The notes beneath the pieces are model-generated. The model did no database searches and was not told where the DNA came from. It saw only the letters and a list, made by a program, of their open reading frames with translations. From positions 16,793,543-16,857,542 of the forward strand of contig NC_066844.1 of the NCBI RefSeq assembly GCF_001640805.2: a DNA stretch of 64,000 bases. The letters run 5' to 3'. The position numbers were made by a program, and so were the translations under genes. Each line of letters opens with the position of its first letter. Positions within the stretch are counted from its first letter, which is position 1. This DNA is from Lates calcarifer (taxonomy: Eukaryota > Chordata > Actinopteri > Centropomidae). Shown here piece after piece: positions 1-13,300 of the stretch.

Positions 1-2095
1 TTTAAGTGCCACTTGTCTTGAAGTGACTTTGGTCAAGGACATTCCTGCTTTAGCAAATGTGATAACCTTAAAAACTGAGTTGGCAGTTTTCCCAGTCACT
101 GACAGGTGAAGCACAAAATGAGCAGTGGATTATGATGACAAAACTCGGGAATGCATGTGAGAATGAATGTTTCTTTTGTTTCTATATCCCAGCTATATTA
201 TAGAGTGAATGCAGACTGTGGAGAAGACAAATAGCTGAACATGAGTGCAGTCACAGAGATGCTGTTAGTCATGTAGGTTGCTCCTCTTCCATTACACAGT
301 CATTTCTGCATGAAATGCCTGAGAGGCTAAATATGCATCAAAGCTTGGTAGATGTATGGAAGTTGGCATCATACATAGTCTTTTCAGTTGGATGTTTTTC
401 AAAACATACCTTACAATGGCAAAGAGCACTAGAGTCATTTAAGATAACCTTGGATTTTATCATTCGTGAAAAAATTACAGCTTTTTACGGAAAAAAGTCA
501 CAGCCTGGCTCTTGAACCTCCGGCTCACAAAAACTCAAATATTTCAGGTATCACAGTTGGACATTCAGTAAGGTCAATACCAGCTTTTCATGAAGCATGA
601 AGCAACTGCAATTTGAAAATTAGATCAGTTTAAGACATTAAGTTGTTTGGATTCATTCAAAGACATGGCAACTCAAGCTCAGAGAAAAGTCCACAAATGT
701 GTTTTTGATTTTCCAAGGAATAATTTTAATTTCAATCCAAGGCTACATATATATCAGGTGATTCTCTCCTCGTGGCAGACTGTTGCACCAGACTAGTATT
801 GGTTGGAAGATAGATTTTGTTAAGGGGCTGGAAGACTCCAATTGAACTACCATGTTACAAATAGACTGCACAGCTGGGCATGTTTGCCTTGTTTGAGAAA
901 ATCTAATTTAAAATGAGAGATAGGGTGGATCAGTGTGAGATCAAAAAGGAGTTTTTTTTAGGTATATTAATGTAATAGAATTATAATGAGGACGCACTAT
1001 GAGCTACATTCAAGGTTGATTTAAAAAAATATATTCATCATAAAAAATGTCACAATTTGTTCTGAACATTGCTTATTTATTTTATTTAAGAAAAGTGTAC
1101 CTTTAATGCACTGAAAGGATCTGACAGTCATTGTAGACAGTATCCTCCTCAGCATATTATTATATCTAATGGTTGTGGTATATACAATACATATATAAAT
1201 ACAGAATGCAAAGCTTTAGCAGATCTATGCTTCATAGTTTTATTTAAGCAAATGTGAGGGGGATATTTGCACTTATGCAGAGAGAGTGTAGGGAGGTGCC
1301 CTTTGGAGAGAAAATGTCAGCTCTCAACTCATAAAAAGTCTGTTGGGAACTCAGCTCCGTAACCTTTAGTAGGTGTTCAGACTGTAAAACTTTTCTGAAT
1401 AATGTAATTAACTTTTCTTGATGATTCAGATGTATTCAGCCTGAGCTATCAATTATTCCATATTGACAAGTTACTGTAAATACTCTATGGTCCGCATCCA
1501 CCAAAATGTCATCATACTAAGGTATAAACTTCTGTATTGTTTGTGTTAAACACTGAACCTCACAACAGTGTGGCAAATTAAGAAGTATTAATTGTTTCTG
1601 TGGCCAAGTGGGGGCAGTGCTTAAAGCTCTTGACACAACACTGACATATTGTCACATATTGTATTTCAGTATTTTTGAATAGTACATGGCGTACATATAG
1701 ATTTTTTTGATATATACAGTGTACTTATAGCTGTAATGTATTTTTGTATATTAAAAGTCTTAGATGGGTATGGGTAAAGGTATATTTCACTGTTCTGGAT
1801 TGAAGTAAAAATTTGGAAACAGTGTGTTTGAGTGAGATATGACTCACTAATGAATCTCTCATAAATGTGTCCCTTGAAAAGAAGCTTGTATATAGTTTCA
1901 AGAGCTAAATAGTTTACATTTAAATTTAATAATGGTTGAAAAATAAAAGGGAAAGAAAGACTTATGTTCGTCGGTAATGCCCATAGGAGATATTTCTTGA
2001 AATATGGAAAAAAAAAGTTTGCCTTTTTGCCTTTTGACTGATAAGACTGGCTTGTCCACACTAGCAGAAACAGTCCAGTTGATGATACTCTGTGC

Positions 2096-2119
2096 ACCAA
2101 ACCACCAAACCACCAAACC
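2096..2119. repeat. Three perfect copies of the 8-mer ACCAAACC
   Basis: Three consecutive identical 8-bp units, directly followed by a small hairpin-capable sequence CATCGG-TTTCA-CCGATG at 2119-2135. Probably a simple tandem repeat. Confidence 0.8.
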
Positions 2120-4242
2120 ATCGGTTTCACCGATGTTGAGTTGTGGGTCATCTTATCTCAGCTGGAGATGAAAGTGGGCTATTAGATTAGACCTCTCAGA
2201 AGCCTCTCAGACAGACAAAGAATCTTGTCCAAAGCATTGGACAGAGTTCTGTGTTCTGTACTATATTCAACTTACAAGAAATCATTTTTTTTTTTTCCTC
2301 CACAGAATTTTCTGGTACAATATAATACAGGTTGCTGATGTTGGCTGCACTTGCAAACTGTTTTTTTTTTTTTTTTTCAAAGAGACATTTCCCATACAAG
2401 AAAAAACTTGACTGAGAGCTTAATCAAGGCAGGTTTACAGCATGTAGATGTTTAAGTACAGGCTGTCACGATCCAACATTCACATAGAACACTTAATAAT
2501 CAGGTTTGGACTGTGCCTATTAAGGATAAACATAGAAAACCTTAGTTGGTTTGGAAGTTGCAGTGTAACTAAAGAATGATAATTTGTGGGTGCAGAATGA
2601 AGCCATGGCAGATGTAACTTGTGAAGGACTCGCATGTACTTCTCGGCTTCAAACACGCTCACACACACAATGTCATGCAAACTAAATGCACGCCTTTTGG
2701 CATCTATCAGTAGCTGTTTTTAACTAGGGCAAGACTGTGGGCTCTGATCCCATCATCCCTCGCGATTAAACAAATCCCAGCTCAGAAGGCCCAGCTATGA
2801 CCTAGAGTGATACGCATTTACAGTGAACTAAAACAAAGCAGACAAAAACTGTTCATTGCTATATTCCAAAAGCTTTGTAGATTTTTCTTTTGATTATCAA
2901 CGGTGAGAATGCAGAGGCTTGGGGAGCGTACATTGCCATTTCTGATTGAACAAAAGCAAAGGGTGAAACACATTTTTTGTTGTCTAGAACTGAGAGGAGT
3001 GAGGAGAATGTGGATTTCATGAATCCCTGGAGGGCCACCACAGAGTCATAGACAGGGTTGATGTGAAGAGGTAAGGTCTCAAATAGAGGTAATGGAAGTG
3101 TCAGGTGGACCACATGTTTGACGTATCCAATTATACAAGATAATATTATTTGTGTTAGGCCAGTCTTAATTACATCTCCTAGCCAGTGAGGGAAATGAAC
3201 CTGCTCTGTACTAATCTTTACCAGGTTTGCTATAGGCAGTAAACATTAATTGCAGTTCTTTATTTCCACAGTGGGCCCTGAGATTTAATTGGCTGTCACT
3301 GATTTCACTGGTTAGAGACTAACACATGGTGGATTACAGGGGGATTACAGGAAGAAACCTTGGGATTACATGAGTTTTATGAAAAAATTCTGTTTTCCCG
3401 GAGGAGAAATTAAGCAGTACGTAAATGAGAACAATTTTTGTCTATTCCGTAGTGCATGGAGCAACCCAAATAATTAAACTCTTAGAAGTATAAGAATAGC
3501 AGATAGCATTTTGCTATACTTTGTTTTTGGTCGTGTCTCATTGGTCTGCCCATAACCTAAGAGATTTTTTTAAGTATCTGGAGTTATTGTATGTCTGTAA
3601 ATAGGACAAACACAACACCCCTTCCATATTAAATTCTTTCAAAATGAAAATCTTGTTGATAAAAACCTCACATCACCACTATCTCAGCCTCTGGAATACC
3701 ATATAGATCTGCCAGGATCAGAGGAAAAGCCCATCATCCCTCTGCCTGCAGCTGTTTGTAATGAATGTCACCTTCTCTATAAGCCTATTTTCCTGATACT
3801 CTATCTAAAAAGCGATTTGACAGTTGGCCTTTGCAGGTGTGTAGGGCCCCATTCCTAAAATATTAAAAGAGTCGCCTTATATTTGGGGGAAGTGGTATTC
3901 CACCGGGATTGACAATTTACAGGAGGTGCTGACATGGAGTGTTAACTTACTTAAAGAAAATGTAACAGCAGGTTTCATATAGCTTTTTGTTTAAAGACAG
4001 GTAGGGCTTTAAAATTCAATTACAGGGACTGTATATGGCCAAAAGGCATGCAAGTATGAAAATATGTTTTAAAAATTGTTCGCTCAAACGGAGCACTGCT
4101 TGTGAGTTAGCTCAGGCAGTCCACTCGAGCTGCTCTGCCCTACTTATATGACATGCCTCACTCTGTATTCATCTACCACATACACACCCTTCCAATTTGG
4201 TGGTCTGTTTAAGCTACAAAAATTTCCCATTGCTTTTTTTTT

Positions 4243-5120
4243 TAGGGATGCTCCGATACCACTTTTTTTTTCAAACCGATACGATACCAATACTTGGATC
4301 TGAGTACTTGCCAATACCGAGTACTGATACGAATACTTATTAATGCCATTACACTTCATACATTTACTTGAAAACATTGAAAACACGTTTTATTTTCATC
4401 AGATATTGTTTCATTCTCGGGCTGTAAGAAATTGCTGTGACTGACATTTGAACATTCCATTATATATGGCACTGCCACACATTTTACTCAAATAGAAGTA
4501 CTGTTAAAGTACTGTTATTGACATTTTAGCATTCAACTGCATCTTTTTTTAACAAACAGAATATCTTCAAGGCAGGAGTAGGCCAAGGCGAAATGTTTAA
4601 AATGTCCAACTATTTTCCTGCCACAGCATTAGCCACGCTCCTCTGTGCTAAGAGCCCCTCATTAACAGCCAGCTGAAGGGTGTGTGCAACACACGGCAGG
4701 CTCGGGAGTCCAGCGTCACTCATGGCTTTGATCATGCACAACATGAACAGAACTTTTAGGGACTCCCCATGTCTGAAGCATGTCATCAAACACACCTGCG
4801 ATGGCTTGGCTTGGCTTGGCTAAACTGTTTTGCATGCACTCTTTGCAGAGTAAAATCCTTGTCAATCTGCTGTGCAGTTAAACTGATGAGGTGAAGCTGA
4901 GGGCGGAAATGTCTTGCAACAGGCTGCGGATGTGCCTCTTCACAAAGTCGTGTAGCTTTGGCAATACTGTGTCAGTGATGTGGTGTCGGCTAGGGATCTC
5001 ATACCTCGGCTCCAGTACGCTGAGTAGACGTCTAAATCCCATATTATCAACAACCGACAATGGCTGGTCATCAAGAGCAATGTAATACCCGATACTGGTA
5101 TTGGTATCAGTGCATCCCTA
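4243..5120 (-). mobile_element. Degenerate hAT transposon with terminal inverted repeats
   Basis: The ends match as inverted repeats: TAGGGATGCTCCGATACCA on the left and TAGGGATGCACTGATACCA (reverse complement) on the right, 17 of 19 positions, with further GATACCAATAC-like homology inside. The right flank CTTTTTTT equals the start of the left flank (CTTTTTTT plus two extra T), consistent with an 8-bp hAT target duplication. Inside, minus-strand remnants of a ZBED-type hAT transposase are readable: about 5060-4878 (GFRRLLSVLEPRYEIPSRH, ITDTVLPKLHDFVK) and about 4795-4610 (MSDAGLPSLPCVAHTLQLAV), with frameshifts between them. At 878 bp it is far shorter than a full element, so it is an internally deleted, inactive copy. 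Confidence 0.85.
4610..5060 (-). pseudogene. Broken hAT (ZBED-like) transposase fragments
   Basis: Two open stretches in different frames carry successive parts of one transposase: the post-BED segment with LEPRYEIPSRHHITDT, then a TAQQIDKDFTLQ-like segment, then LPCVAHTLQLAVNEG of the central domain. The zinc finger and the C-terminal dimerisation region are absent. Not a host gene. Confidence 0.8.
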
Positions 5121-8100
5121 CTTTTTTTGTCTGTCAGTGCCACTGCTGCCCTGCGTACATATTGCTGCCAGTTGTTTCAGTTCCACCACCACCCCAGCAT
5201 CCACCTGCGGGCTTCAGTGGAGGGGATTTAAGATCTTTACTCATCACTCCCCAATATCTCTATGTAAACATGTCTATGGGGACTGACGAGGTCAGAGCCT
5301 AGATGCCACATTCAAACTATGTTCTGCTGCTGTGATAAGCATTTCAAACGCGAGTTGTCTAAGTTAACTACTCTTGTGGTGTTGGTTGTTTCTGGTGTTT
5401 GGATGTACAGTATATAACACTGTACTGTACTACTAAACTACAAAGAGCTGAAAGCTCACACAAACAACACACACACTGTGCCTACAGAAATATCAAAGTA
5501 ATTCAGAATACTTTGGTGTCTGATAAATCCCCACAATCCATTGATGTTTGAAGCTATAGTCAGGTGTGATTGAGGGTAGAGACTATACAATAGATAAAGG
5601 CCCATTATGGCCCCCTGCATGTAACCTTACTGGTATGAGCTGCGACAGAGGCATGCTGATGAGTTCAGTGTCTCAGAGGAGTGCGGTGACAGACGGGCTA
5701 AAAGTCTGTTCCTGCTGTAATGCTGGAATAAACATGTTTCCCTACTGGGACAAGGTCAGTAGCTAAGCATGAAGGTTAGAGTAATTATCATTTGTCAAAG
5801 CTTATCACCATTTTGCACCCCACAACAAGCGACATCTTAGACCGACTCCCATTAAAAGAGGCCTCCAGTGAGACGAAAACCTGTTTGAGTCTCATAACCA
5901 CAGGCCAGCAAAGACCGCGGTGGCATTATCGTCAGATATGTCACATATGTCCGTGGCGCTCTTGTCAAAATGGCAAGGACAGGGTGTCACTGAGGGGATA
6001 TGAATACATAACAATGGCTGTGTGAAGAAATACAACTCCATATGATATTTATAAGGGTGGTCTGCAGGTTCAAATGATGGATGAGACAAACCAATACTCA
6101 TAAATTAAAAATGAGTATCTGATTTGCTTGGACACTCGGACGCTACGCCCGGTTGTAAATGTCAGTGTAAAGTGACAATGGAAGAAAAAGGAACATCCTC
6201 TGAAAATAACACGGAGGACGAGGGGATTCACAGTTTTCAGACATACAGTGGAATCCAAACAGTACTGATATTTTGTTCTGCTTTACTTGAAAGTAAAAGC
6301 GAGAACACACATTGATTTAGAGAAGAATGAATTGCGGTTTGGAAGAATTTTTACTTTCTACGGTATAAATTCAAGAGTCAGACATCAAAGTCGGGTGGCT
6401 TAAGAGGTGATAGTCATTTTTAATCCAAAGTGAGAAACATGGCATAGAAATACATAATCTTTCTTTACCACTGAATTAGATCCATACCGTGGAAAAGACA
6501 CAGAGAAGCCAACAGAAAACTGATTAACCACAACAATACTCATGCCTTCATGCAGTATATGCATGAACCTATAGAAATTATGGAAAAAAAGGAGCTTCAT
6601 CCAAAATTCACTGGCTTAGAAATACGTTTGCTTTGCTTAAATCGTCATTGTTGGAATGAAAGCAAATGCACTGCTGGAAATGTGTAGCACTGTGCTCTGC
6701 ACATACATTATAACATAAAGGATAAGCTCCAAACAAAACAGGAGATGGGTGCAGTCTAGTTGTTTGTGGCTCTTTAAGTATGTTATCATGTGCAAACAAT
6801 TATAAAGACAACTCCAGATGCTGCATACTCCCACATCATCTTGTCTCGCAACGTCAGCGCAAACAGCTGTTGCTGTGATTGATGCACCAACATGCATTTA
6901 TGAATCACATTCACCTGAATTACATTTTCTTGGTATTACTCATATTACTGTCAGTCATTCCATAATAAAGCACGTTTTTTTTCCAGTGAGGAGGGATTAA
7001 TTTGTCCAATCTGAAGCTCCCGTACACCACCAACAATTTCAACTTAAACAAACAAAAAAAAAAAAACATCAATCATAACGTTTCCTGACATTTGTTGAGA
7101 TTGTTCATTGTAATGGCTCTTTAAGCAATTCATTATACAGACTGATTAAATGTTGTGTTAATATGCTATGTGCATGACAGTAATGACGTCCCTGTCATTT
7201 TTTCTAGTCAAGTTGTGACAACAAGCCAACAGCACACCATTAGAATAAAAGCAGGCAGCGAGTGGGTAATGTAGATTTACAGTTTGGATTTAATAAGGCT
7301 GCCCGTTATAGCCACATGTATTTAATTGTGGGTTGTAACACCAGTCCAACAAACTCATGTTGTTACTAAAATATTTGCTGACAAACTCTATTTTTGTCAC
7401 ATATAACAGAACACTGGAGAGAGAAAGAGCAACAATTGACATTTACATTTTTTTCCCAGTGAACTCATCTGTTTTATGGTCATTCAATAGTTGTAAGTCC
7501 TGTACTTCCATGGGCACAGTCGAGCTCACTTCCACTATCCCTGCAATAATTATGTGCGATGTGATGCTAGCCTTTGCTATATTAATCAAATATACAACAA
7601 TAAGAGCCACACTGGGAAACACCAGGATTTTTCTGTTCATCATTTTATATAATTTTATCTACCTTTATTTGGAAAATATGTCAGCATTCTCCAGTTTTTA
7701 TCACTGTTAATTTTTATCTTCCACCTAGTTTTACAATCAGGGCAATTAAAAGTTATCTAAACTCAATTTACTGACTTTTATTTTCAGCAATTAGGCAGGT
7801 GAATCAAGTATTCGCAGCTCCATATATATATATATTTTTTTTGTAGTCAGTTTGACACCTAGTAGCTTTGGTTTGACAATGATAAGAAGCTTCCAATTAG
7901 TACTTGTATTGAAAACATAAATAGTCACTGGCCAATAATGTCACTGCTTGTTAGATTTCAGCAGCAGGCTTAGAAATACATATATTCAGCCTATGGCCCC
8001 AGAAGACCAGCACATAATCATTACATAATCCAAACGGATACAACTGCCAAAGGATATAATCACGTGCTTTAAAACTGGGAAAGCCATTTGGAGAAAACAC

Positions 8101-9378
8101 ATTCAGTCCTTAATTTTTTAATACAGTGCCCAAAGTAAAGCGGTGAGCTAAAGTCAACAGAATGTGCCAGTGGAATGTGGAGTGGAGTGCTTTATATCAT
8201 AGGCTTTCTGCTCACATTACAGTCAATCACTGTTATGAAAATGCCTCAGAGTCACTATGGATAAAATTGTGTAGAGTGGGCATTAACGTGAGAAGATAGC
8301 ATTTCCTCTCGGTAAACAAGGTGTGATTGAGGATTCCTACTGATTTCTTTTGTAAACAAGAGACAGACAGAACCAATCAAAGACTGCGTGAGGCAAAAAC
8401 GTGAGCTCATTACTCAAGTGGCTGAGGGAGACATATCGCTGATGGGCAAAGTGTTGTCAGATGGTCTGCGCAATTCATTTGTCCAGAAAAAAGTGATGGG
8501 AAATCATTATGTTTGGAGGAGTCTGTGTCTTTTTTCTCCAAAGCTTGAATGTCAAGTCGAAATGAAACTACTGTATCCACTGGAGCTGTGTAGAATAGAG
8601 AAAATCTGCTACTCGCCCACACACCTTAGTCACCTTCACTAACTAATGGAAAATTCTTTTCATTTAAACCTTTGGGGCCAGTTCACACCTTGATGTCACA
8701 TGAGAGTCACTAAGGTTGTTAAGTTCACATGCCTGCTATGTAAGTATGAGTCTCAGGAATCAAAGTGGAATTGGTGTGAAGGGGTTAGGGTTCAAGGATA
8801 CTATAGTCATCCTGGACTGTAATGAAGAAATGCAAAGGAATACACACAGCTGCTGTTGTAGTTCTACTCTCCTGTTCAGTGAGAGTTTCTTTACATAGAC
8901 TGCATTTTCTTCAAACCATCTGTCTTCACGTGTATGAGTATATTTTGTTCCTCAGACTGTACCTACATTCCTGTAAAAGGGTTAACACCAGAAACCTCCG
9001 TGTTCCCCTTTCTATGTTGTACCTTGCATTTGTGGAGGGTTTTATATTAGCTTCAACTCTTATGTGATCTCAAGGAGTGGCCCTCAAACACTGAAATGCC
9101 ATGGACTCCCCAGGAGTCTGGAAAATAATGAATTCTTTCAAAACTGTTCATAATGTCACGGTTTCACTTTCACTGAAATATTTACAACCAACAGAGGATG
9201 TGTGTGCTAAGATGTAGCATGTGTGGCAACTCTTATCACACACAGTAATACTAGACATTGAAATACTATAAAGAAAATGGCTGGGGTGGGTATACAGTGT
9301 GCAAGAAGGTGAATTTTTTATTTGCCTGATAGTGGCATTATAGGTTTTAGGTTTTAACACATCTTCTACTATAGATTT

Positions 9379-9399
9379 AAAAAAAAAAAAAAAAAAAAA
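9379..9399. repeat. A-run (21 nt)
   Basis: Uninterrupted A tract in slc2a9 intron 5; no retroposon body is recognisable next to it. Confidence 0.8.
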
Positions 9400-10194
9400 C
9401 TTATTTCCTACACAGATATAGTGGTATTGAAAGAGGGAAAAACATCTAGTGCTGCAGTACATCATGATTTAGGGAACCATTTAGGTAGGGAACTAAACTG
9501 TTAAACTCACCAAACTACTAAACCTAATGTTGAGTCAGTACAAACCATAATGACTGAATGCTGTTGCCAAAGTAGAAATAGTTTTTATATGATCGCTGGA
9601 TGTTGGCCCCGAAAAACAAAATTAAACTTTATTAAGGTCAAAATAAAAAACAATAAACTCTGTCCAGATGTACAAAGTCAATAAATCTTCATAAAAAGTG
9701 GAGGAAAAACAATGGAAGTTGCTGTGGTGGTTATTAAAACGTCAGTGTAGCTTCAGTCTTTATGTCTCATTCTTTCACAATTCTCTCTCTCTGTCTCCTC
9801 ACCTCCTCTAATCAGCTGACTGTGGGTGTTTTCGATAAACCAATCTCCACCACATTCACCACCAGAGCCCGGTTCAAGCTCTACTCCCCATCATATCCAG
9901 ACCTTAAGCATTTTCTTCATCCCATCATCACTAACCCCCTCATGATGGGGTCTAATCACCAAAGACTCTCAAGACATCTCCCATATTTTTCTGTCTTGAA
10001 GTGTCCTTTCTCATGTCACACTGGCTCTACCAACGCTCCACTTTGTTGTCCCCCCTTTGAATTTTCTGATTCTAGCAATAGTAAAAGATGGCAGCAACCT
10101 TAAATCCAACTCAAAATGTTCCTTCAAAAACATATAAATGAGCAACATAATGTGACAAATACCACATCACCATGTCATCTTTAACAACACTGAC

Positions 10195-10340
10195 CTGGCC
10201 CAGCAGCTCTGGCAGCCCCAGCACTTGCCCTGTGAACACTCCCAAGCAGATCAGAATGGAGTTGAACTGGCCAATGAACCCTCTCATATGTCTTGGTGAA
10301 ATTTCTCCCAGGTACATGGGGAGGGCACTGAGGGCTATAC
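10195..10340 (-). CDS. slc2a9: slc2a9 coding exon 5 (membrane segment 5)
   Basis: 146 bp, acceptor TCTTGATAG, donor GTCAGT, ending in phase 0 after LPELLGQ. Encodes [16 protein letters not shown] and [16 protein letters not shown]. Last exon of the gene visible in this window. Confidence 0.94.
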
Positions 10341-13300
10341 CTATCAAGAAAAAAAATACTCTGAAATGATGCGTCAGCTACTTTGCAAATTAGTCAAATA
10401 CAGGAGTTAAAGCACAGAAAAACCACAAGCCAAACACCTAAACTAATGCTATTTGACCTCCAGTAACATTTAAGAAACACTAAACTCCCTTGAACTGGGG
10501 GGCATCGTCATGGATACTGTATACAGACCTGTGCATTACAAGCAGTCTGTACTAATAACATGATTCAGAAGCTGTATACAGGTGAATGTGCACTACAGTG
10601 AATGAGTGTATTTCCAGTGTGCTCCGGTCATATGTAGTGCATAGCTGAGAGTCACTGATTGCAGTGGGTTATATTTAGAGTTAAGTACATGTAATGAGGG
10701 CTTATTACCAAAACTGAGGCATGCCTCAGTATTAAGACATCAGACTTGCCCAAAGGTTCAAGCGTCACTAATATTTCCCAATAATCAGAAGATTCATGCA
10801 TGACTGGCACATTTTAAATTTCTGCCAGCAGCAGGTTCAAGTTGAGCTGCTGTCTGACAATTTAACTGCAGTTTGATCTCCCTAAACTTTGAGTCTGCAG
10901 GCAACATCACCCACAAAATGACAGGGATGAATAAGCACTGATGTTCTGCTCTTCCCCTGTGATTGCAGATGTGCACCCAGAGGAGAGTGTTACACCTGTA
11001 ATCAAAGTCTTGTTGTTTACTGATCATCAGTGCATTCAGGTGTGACAAGCAAGTTATTCTTGATCTCTGCTAATTCCCATGGATTCCTCTTTTCCTTGGG
11101 GGGTTACTATTAATCAGTATGATTTGTGCCTATATATTTTTTCTTTCCACATTAGCTTAACACACCACTTTAGATTTTATGGTATAAACTTTTCAATCTC
11201 ATTTGAAGCTGCAGGTGAGATGTGAACATTTTTTAAAAAGTTGTCAGTGTTTCTCTGGGGCAGTGTTCAGCAACTCAGGTAAATGCATGTTACCTTGTTT
11301 GGAGGCTAGATCTGTTTAGCTGTGATCAAAGTGTAAACTGTTAAAATATTGTGGTATAATTTTCATTTAGCTTCATATCTAACTTTAATATGGGGCATAC
11401 CATGAGATGCAAACACAGTGTTAGGCGCCCACATCTCATGTGTTTGCATACAAATGCGTTTCTCTGTATAACTAAGACCAAACTTTGAATATAGTCCAGT
11501 ATACTATCAAGGTCTGTACTTGACTTACATTGACATGATTTATTTGATGCTGTTGCAATGTAGTACTTTGCTTCACAGTGACATTTGTACACTGCTTGGT
11601 AAACCGTGATTGAATAAACTCTTACCAGAGTCCACCCCGATTATGAGCCGGCCAATGATGAGCATCTCAAAAGATTTTGCCCTCTCACCCAAGGACAGCA
11701 GCAGTGCAGCGATTACAGCAAAGCTGTTATTCAGCAGCAGGGTTCCCTTTCTACAGTTAAACAGAGAATAGGGTTGAAAAATGTTAAAAGGGTAGAAAAC
11801 ACAAATTAAGATCTTACAAAAATTCAGATCCATTTAAAAGTTCACAGCAAAATGTCACCCTTGTAACAGAGAGGGATGCAGCATATTTACATGGTTCTTC
11901 CAGAAAACCTTAAGGCCAGGCTGAATCTGGGCCTCTTCTCCTCATGCAAGACTACAAAAGGTGCATTCAGGCAACCCTCATGTGCTCATCAAACATTTTC
12001 TATGTCGCCCTCAAACAGCCAACAAAGTGTAAATACCACTGGAAAACTCGGACAAATTCCATGGTTACCAAGTTCGCAGAGCGAGTTGTCACATTTCATA
12101 TCAGAACATAAAGAATAACTGGAAACAATGTGTAAGGTAAACAGTGAATACATACATTCAATTCAAGTTTTACAGCAACAACAGACTGGTGTTTATGCAG
12201 GGTTTTCATATTAACACAAGCAGTGACCTTGTTTGACCTGAGACTAGAAACCTACAATACTTTGTAAGTACTTATAATCACCTCACAAAGGATTGACAGC
12301 CATTGTATATGCTGACCGAGGATCCCTTTACTATTAAAAGTAATTCAAAAAATATCACAAAAAATTTATGACCCAAGCACATTTTAACAAAAGCAGACTT
12401 TTAAACGGTTGCTTGATTTTTGGCTTTTAACAGAAACCCATGGTTTTTAAACTGCATTGTGGCTGATGAAAGTATTAGAGGATAGTGTTGGACTGAATAG
12501 TGAAGACCAAAACCAGCTCTTTTCTATGTAAATGAAATAGACATTTATAAGAATGACTTGTTGGGAAACATGACAGTTGTTAGGACGCTCCAGTAAGACT
12601 GACTGGCAAGCAAGCTGCATCTGTAACCACTTTGACCTATGATCTTTGTATCATAAAAAATCTTTCTGTGTTGAAATGTTCAGAAAGATAGAACATTTAC
12701 CTCAGCTTCACTGGCTTTTTACTTTTAAGGAACCACTTGGCCACTCTTTGAAGTACTTTTCTTTTAGATTGCTCCCTGTGTCCTCATCTGCTATTATATA
12801 TTCAACTCTTCTCCCTGACACCTGAATTTCAACCTTTCCAATACATTGTGCAAAAGCAGCAGCTGGCCCACAGATGTCTGGCAGAGAATATGTAGAGAGA
12901 ATGAATAATATGTTTCAGCCTAATCAACACAGCCAGGACAGACACCTGAGAAATCCAAGGTGAATCTTAAGGGCATCTTAATTTTCTGAAATGACTCAGA
13001 ATAAAAGCTTCATAAGTCTTCTTCCTGCTCCGAGAGTGACATCCTCATCATTAGCGCATAATAGATTTTTTTGAACGTATATTATTTCAGAGGACTGAGG
13101 TGATATTGTAGGTGCCAGGTCTGTCCCTGGGGGGTAGAGGGACGTACAGCTCTGCAGTTCTGCACCAGGGGGTTGGGGGGATGACTCGGCTAGACTGAAC
13201 CCTGACAAAAATCATTACACTGGCTCACTAGCTGCAAAACTACATCTCACAGTGCAGAATAAGTCATCAAACCACTGCCACTCAGTCTGAGGCAAATTAC

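Larger units (their letters stand above)
1..10194 (-). other. slc2a9: slc2a9 intron 5, open at the left edge
   Basis: No further exon of the transporter (expected motifs WPYL, DSPRYL, QLCGLNA, PETK) is recognisable on the minus strand here, so the intron is at least 10.2 kb. Contents: the hAT element at 4243-5120, an 8-bp tandem repeat at 2096-2119, a TA-rich run near 7812-7840, an A-run at 9379-9399, and otherwise AT-rich sequence with chance reading frames full of low-complexity residues. Confidence 0.7.

Noticed and set aside
1666..2151. 161-codon open frame on the minus strand
   Set aside because: Low-complexity, Tyr/Ser/Lys-rich composition from AT-rich intron sequence; no domain, no conserved look, and it spans the ACCAAACC tandem repeat.
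5566..5766. Frame ending NMFPYWDK before a GTCAGT donor-like site
   Set aside because: No acceptor or homology recognised; single weak signal only.
9762..10103. 113-codon plus-strand frame next to slc2a9 exon 5
   Set aside because: No similarity and composition typical of chance; I also checked the opposite strand for slc2a9 exon 6 and saw none.
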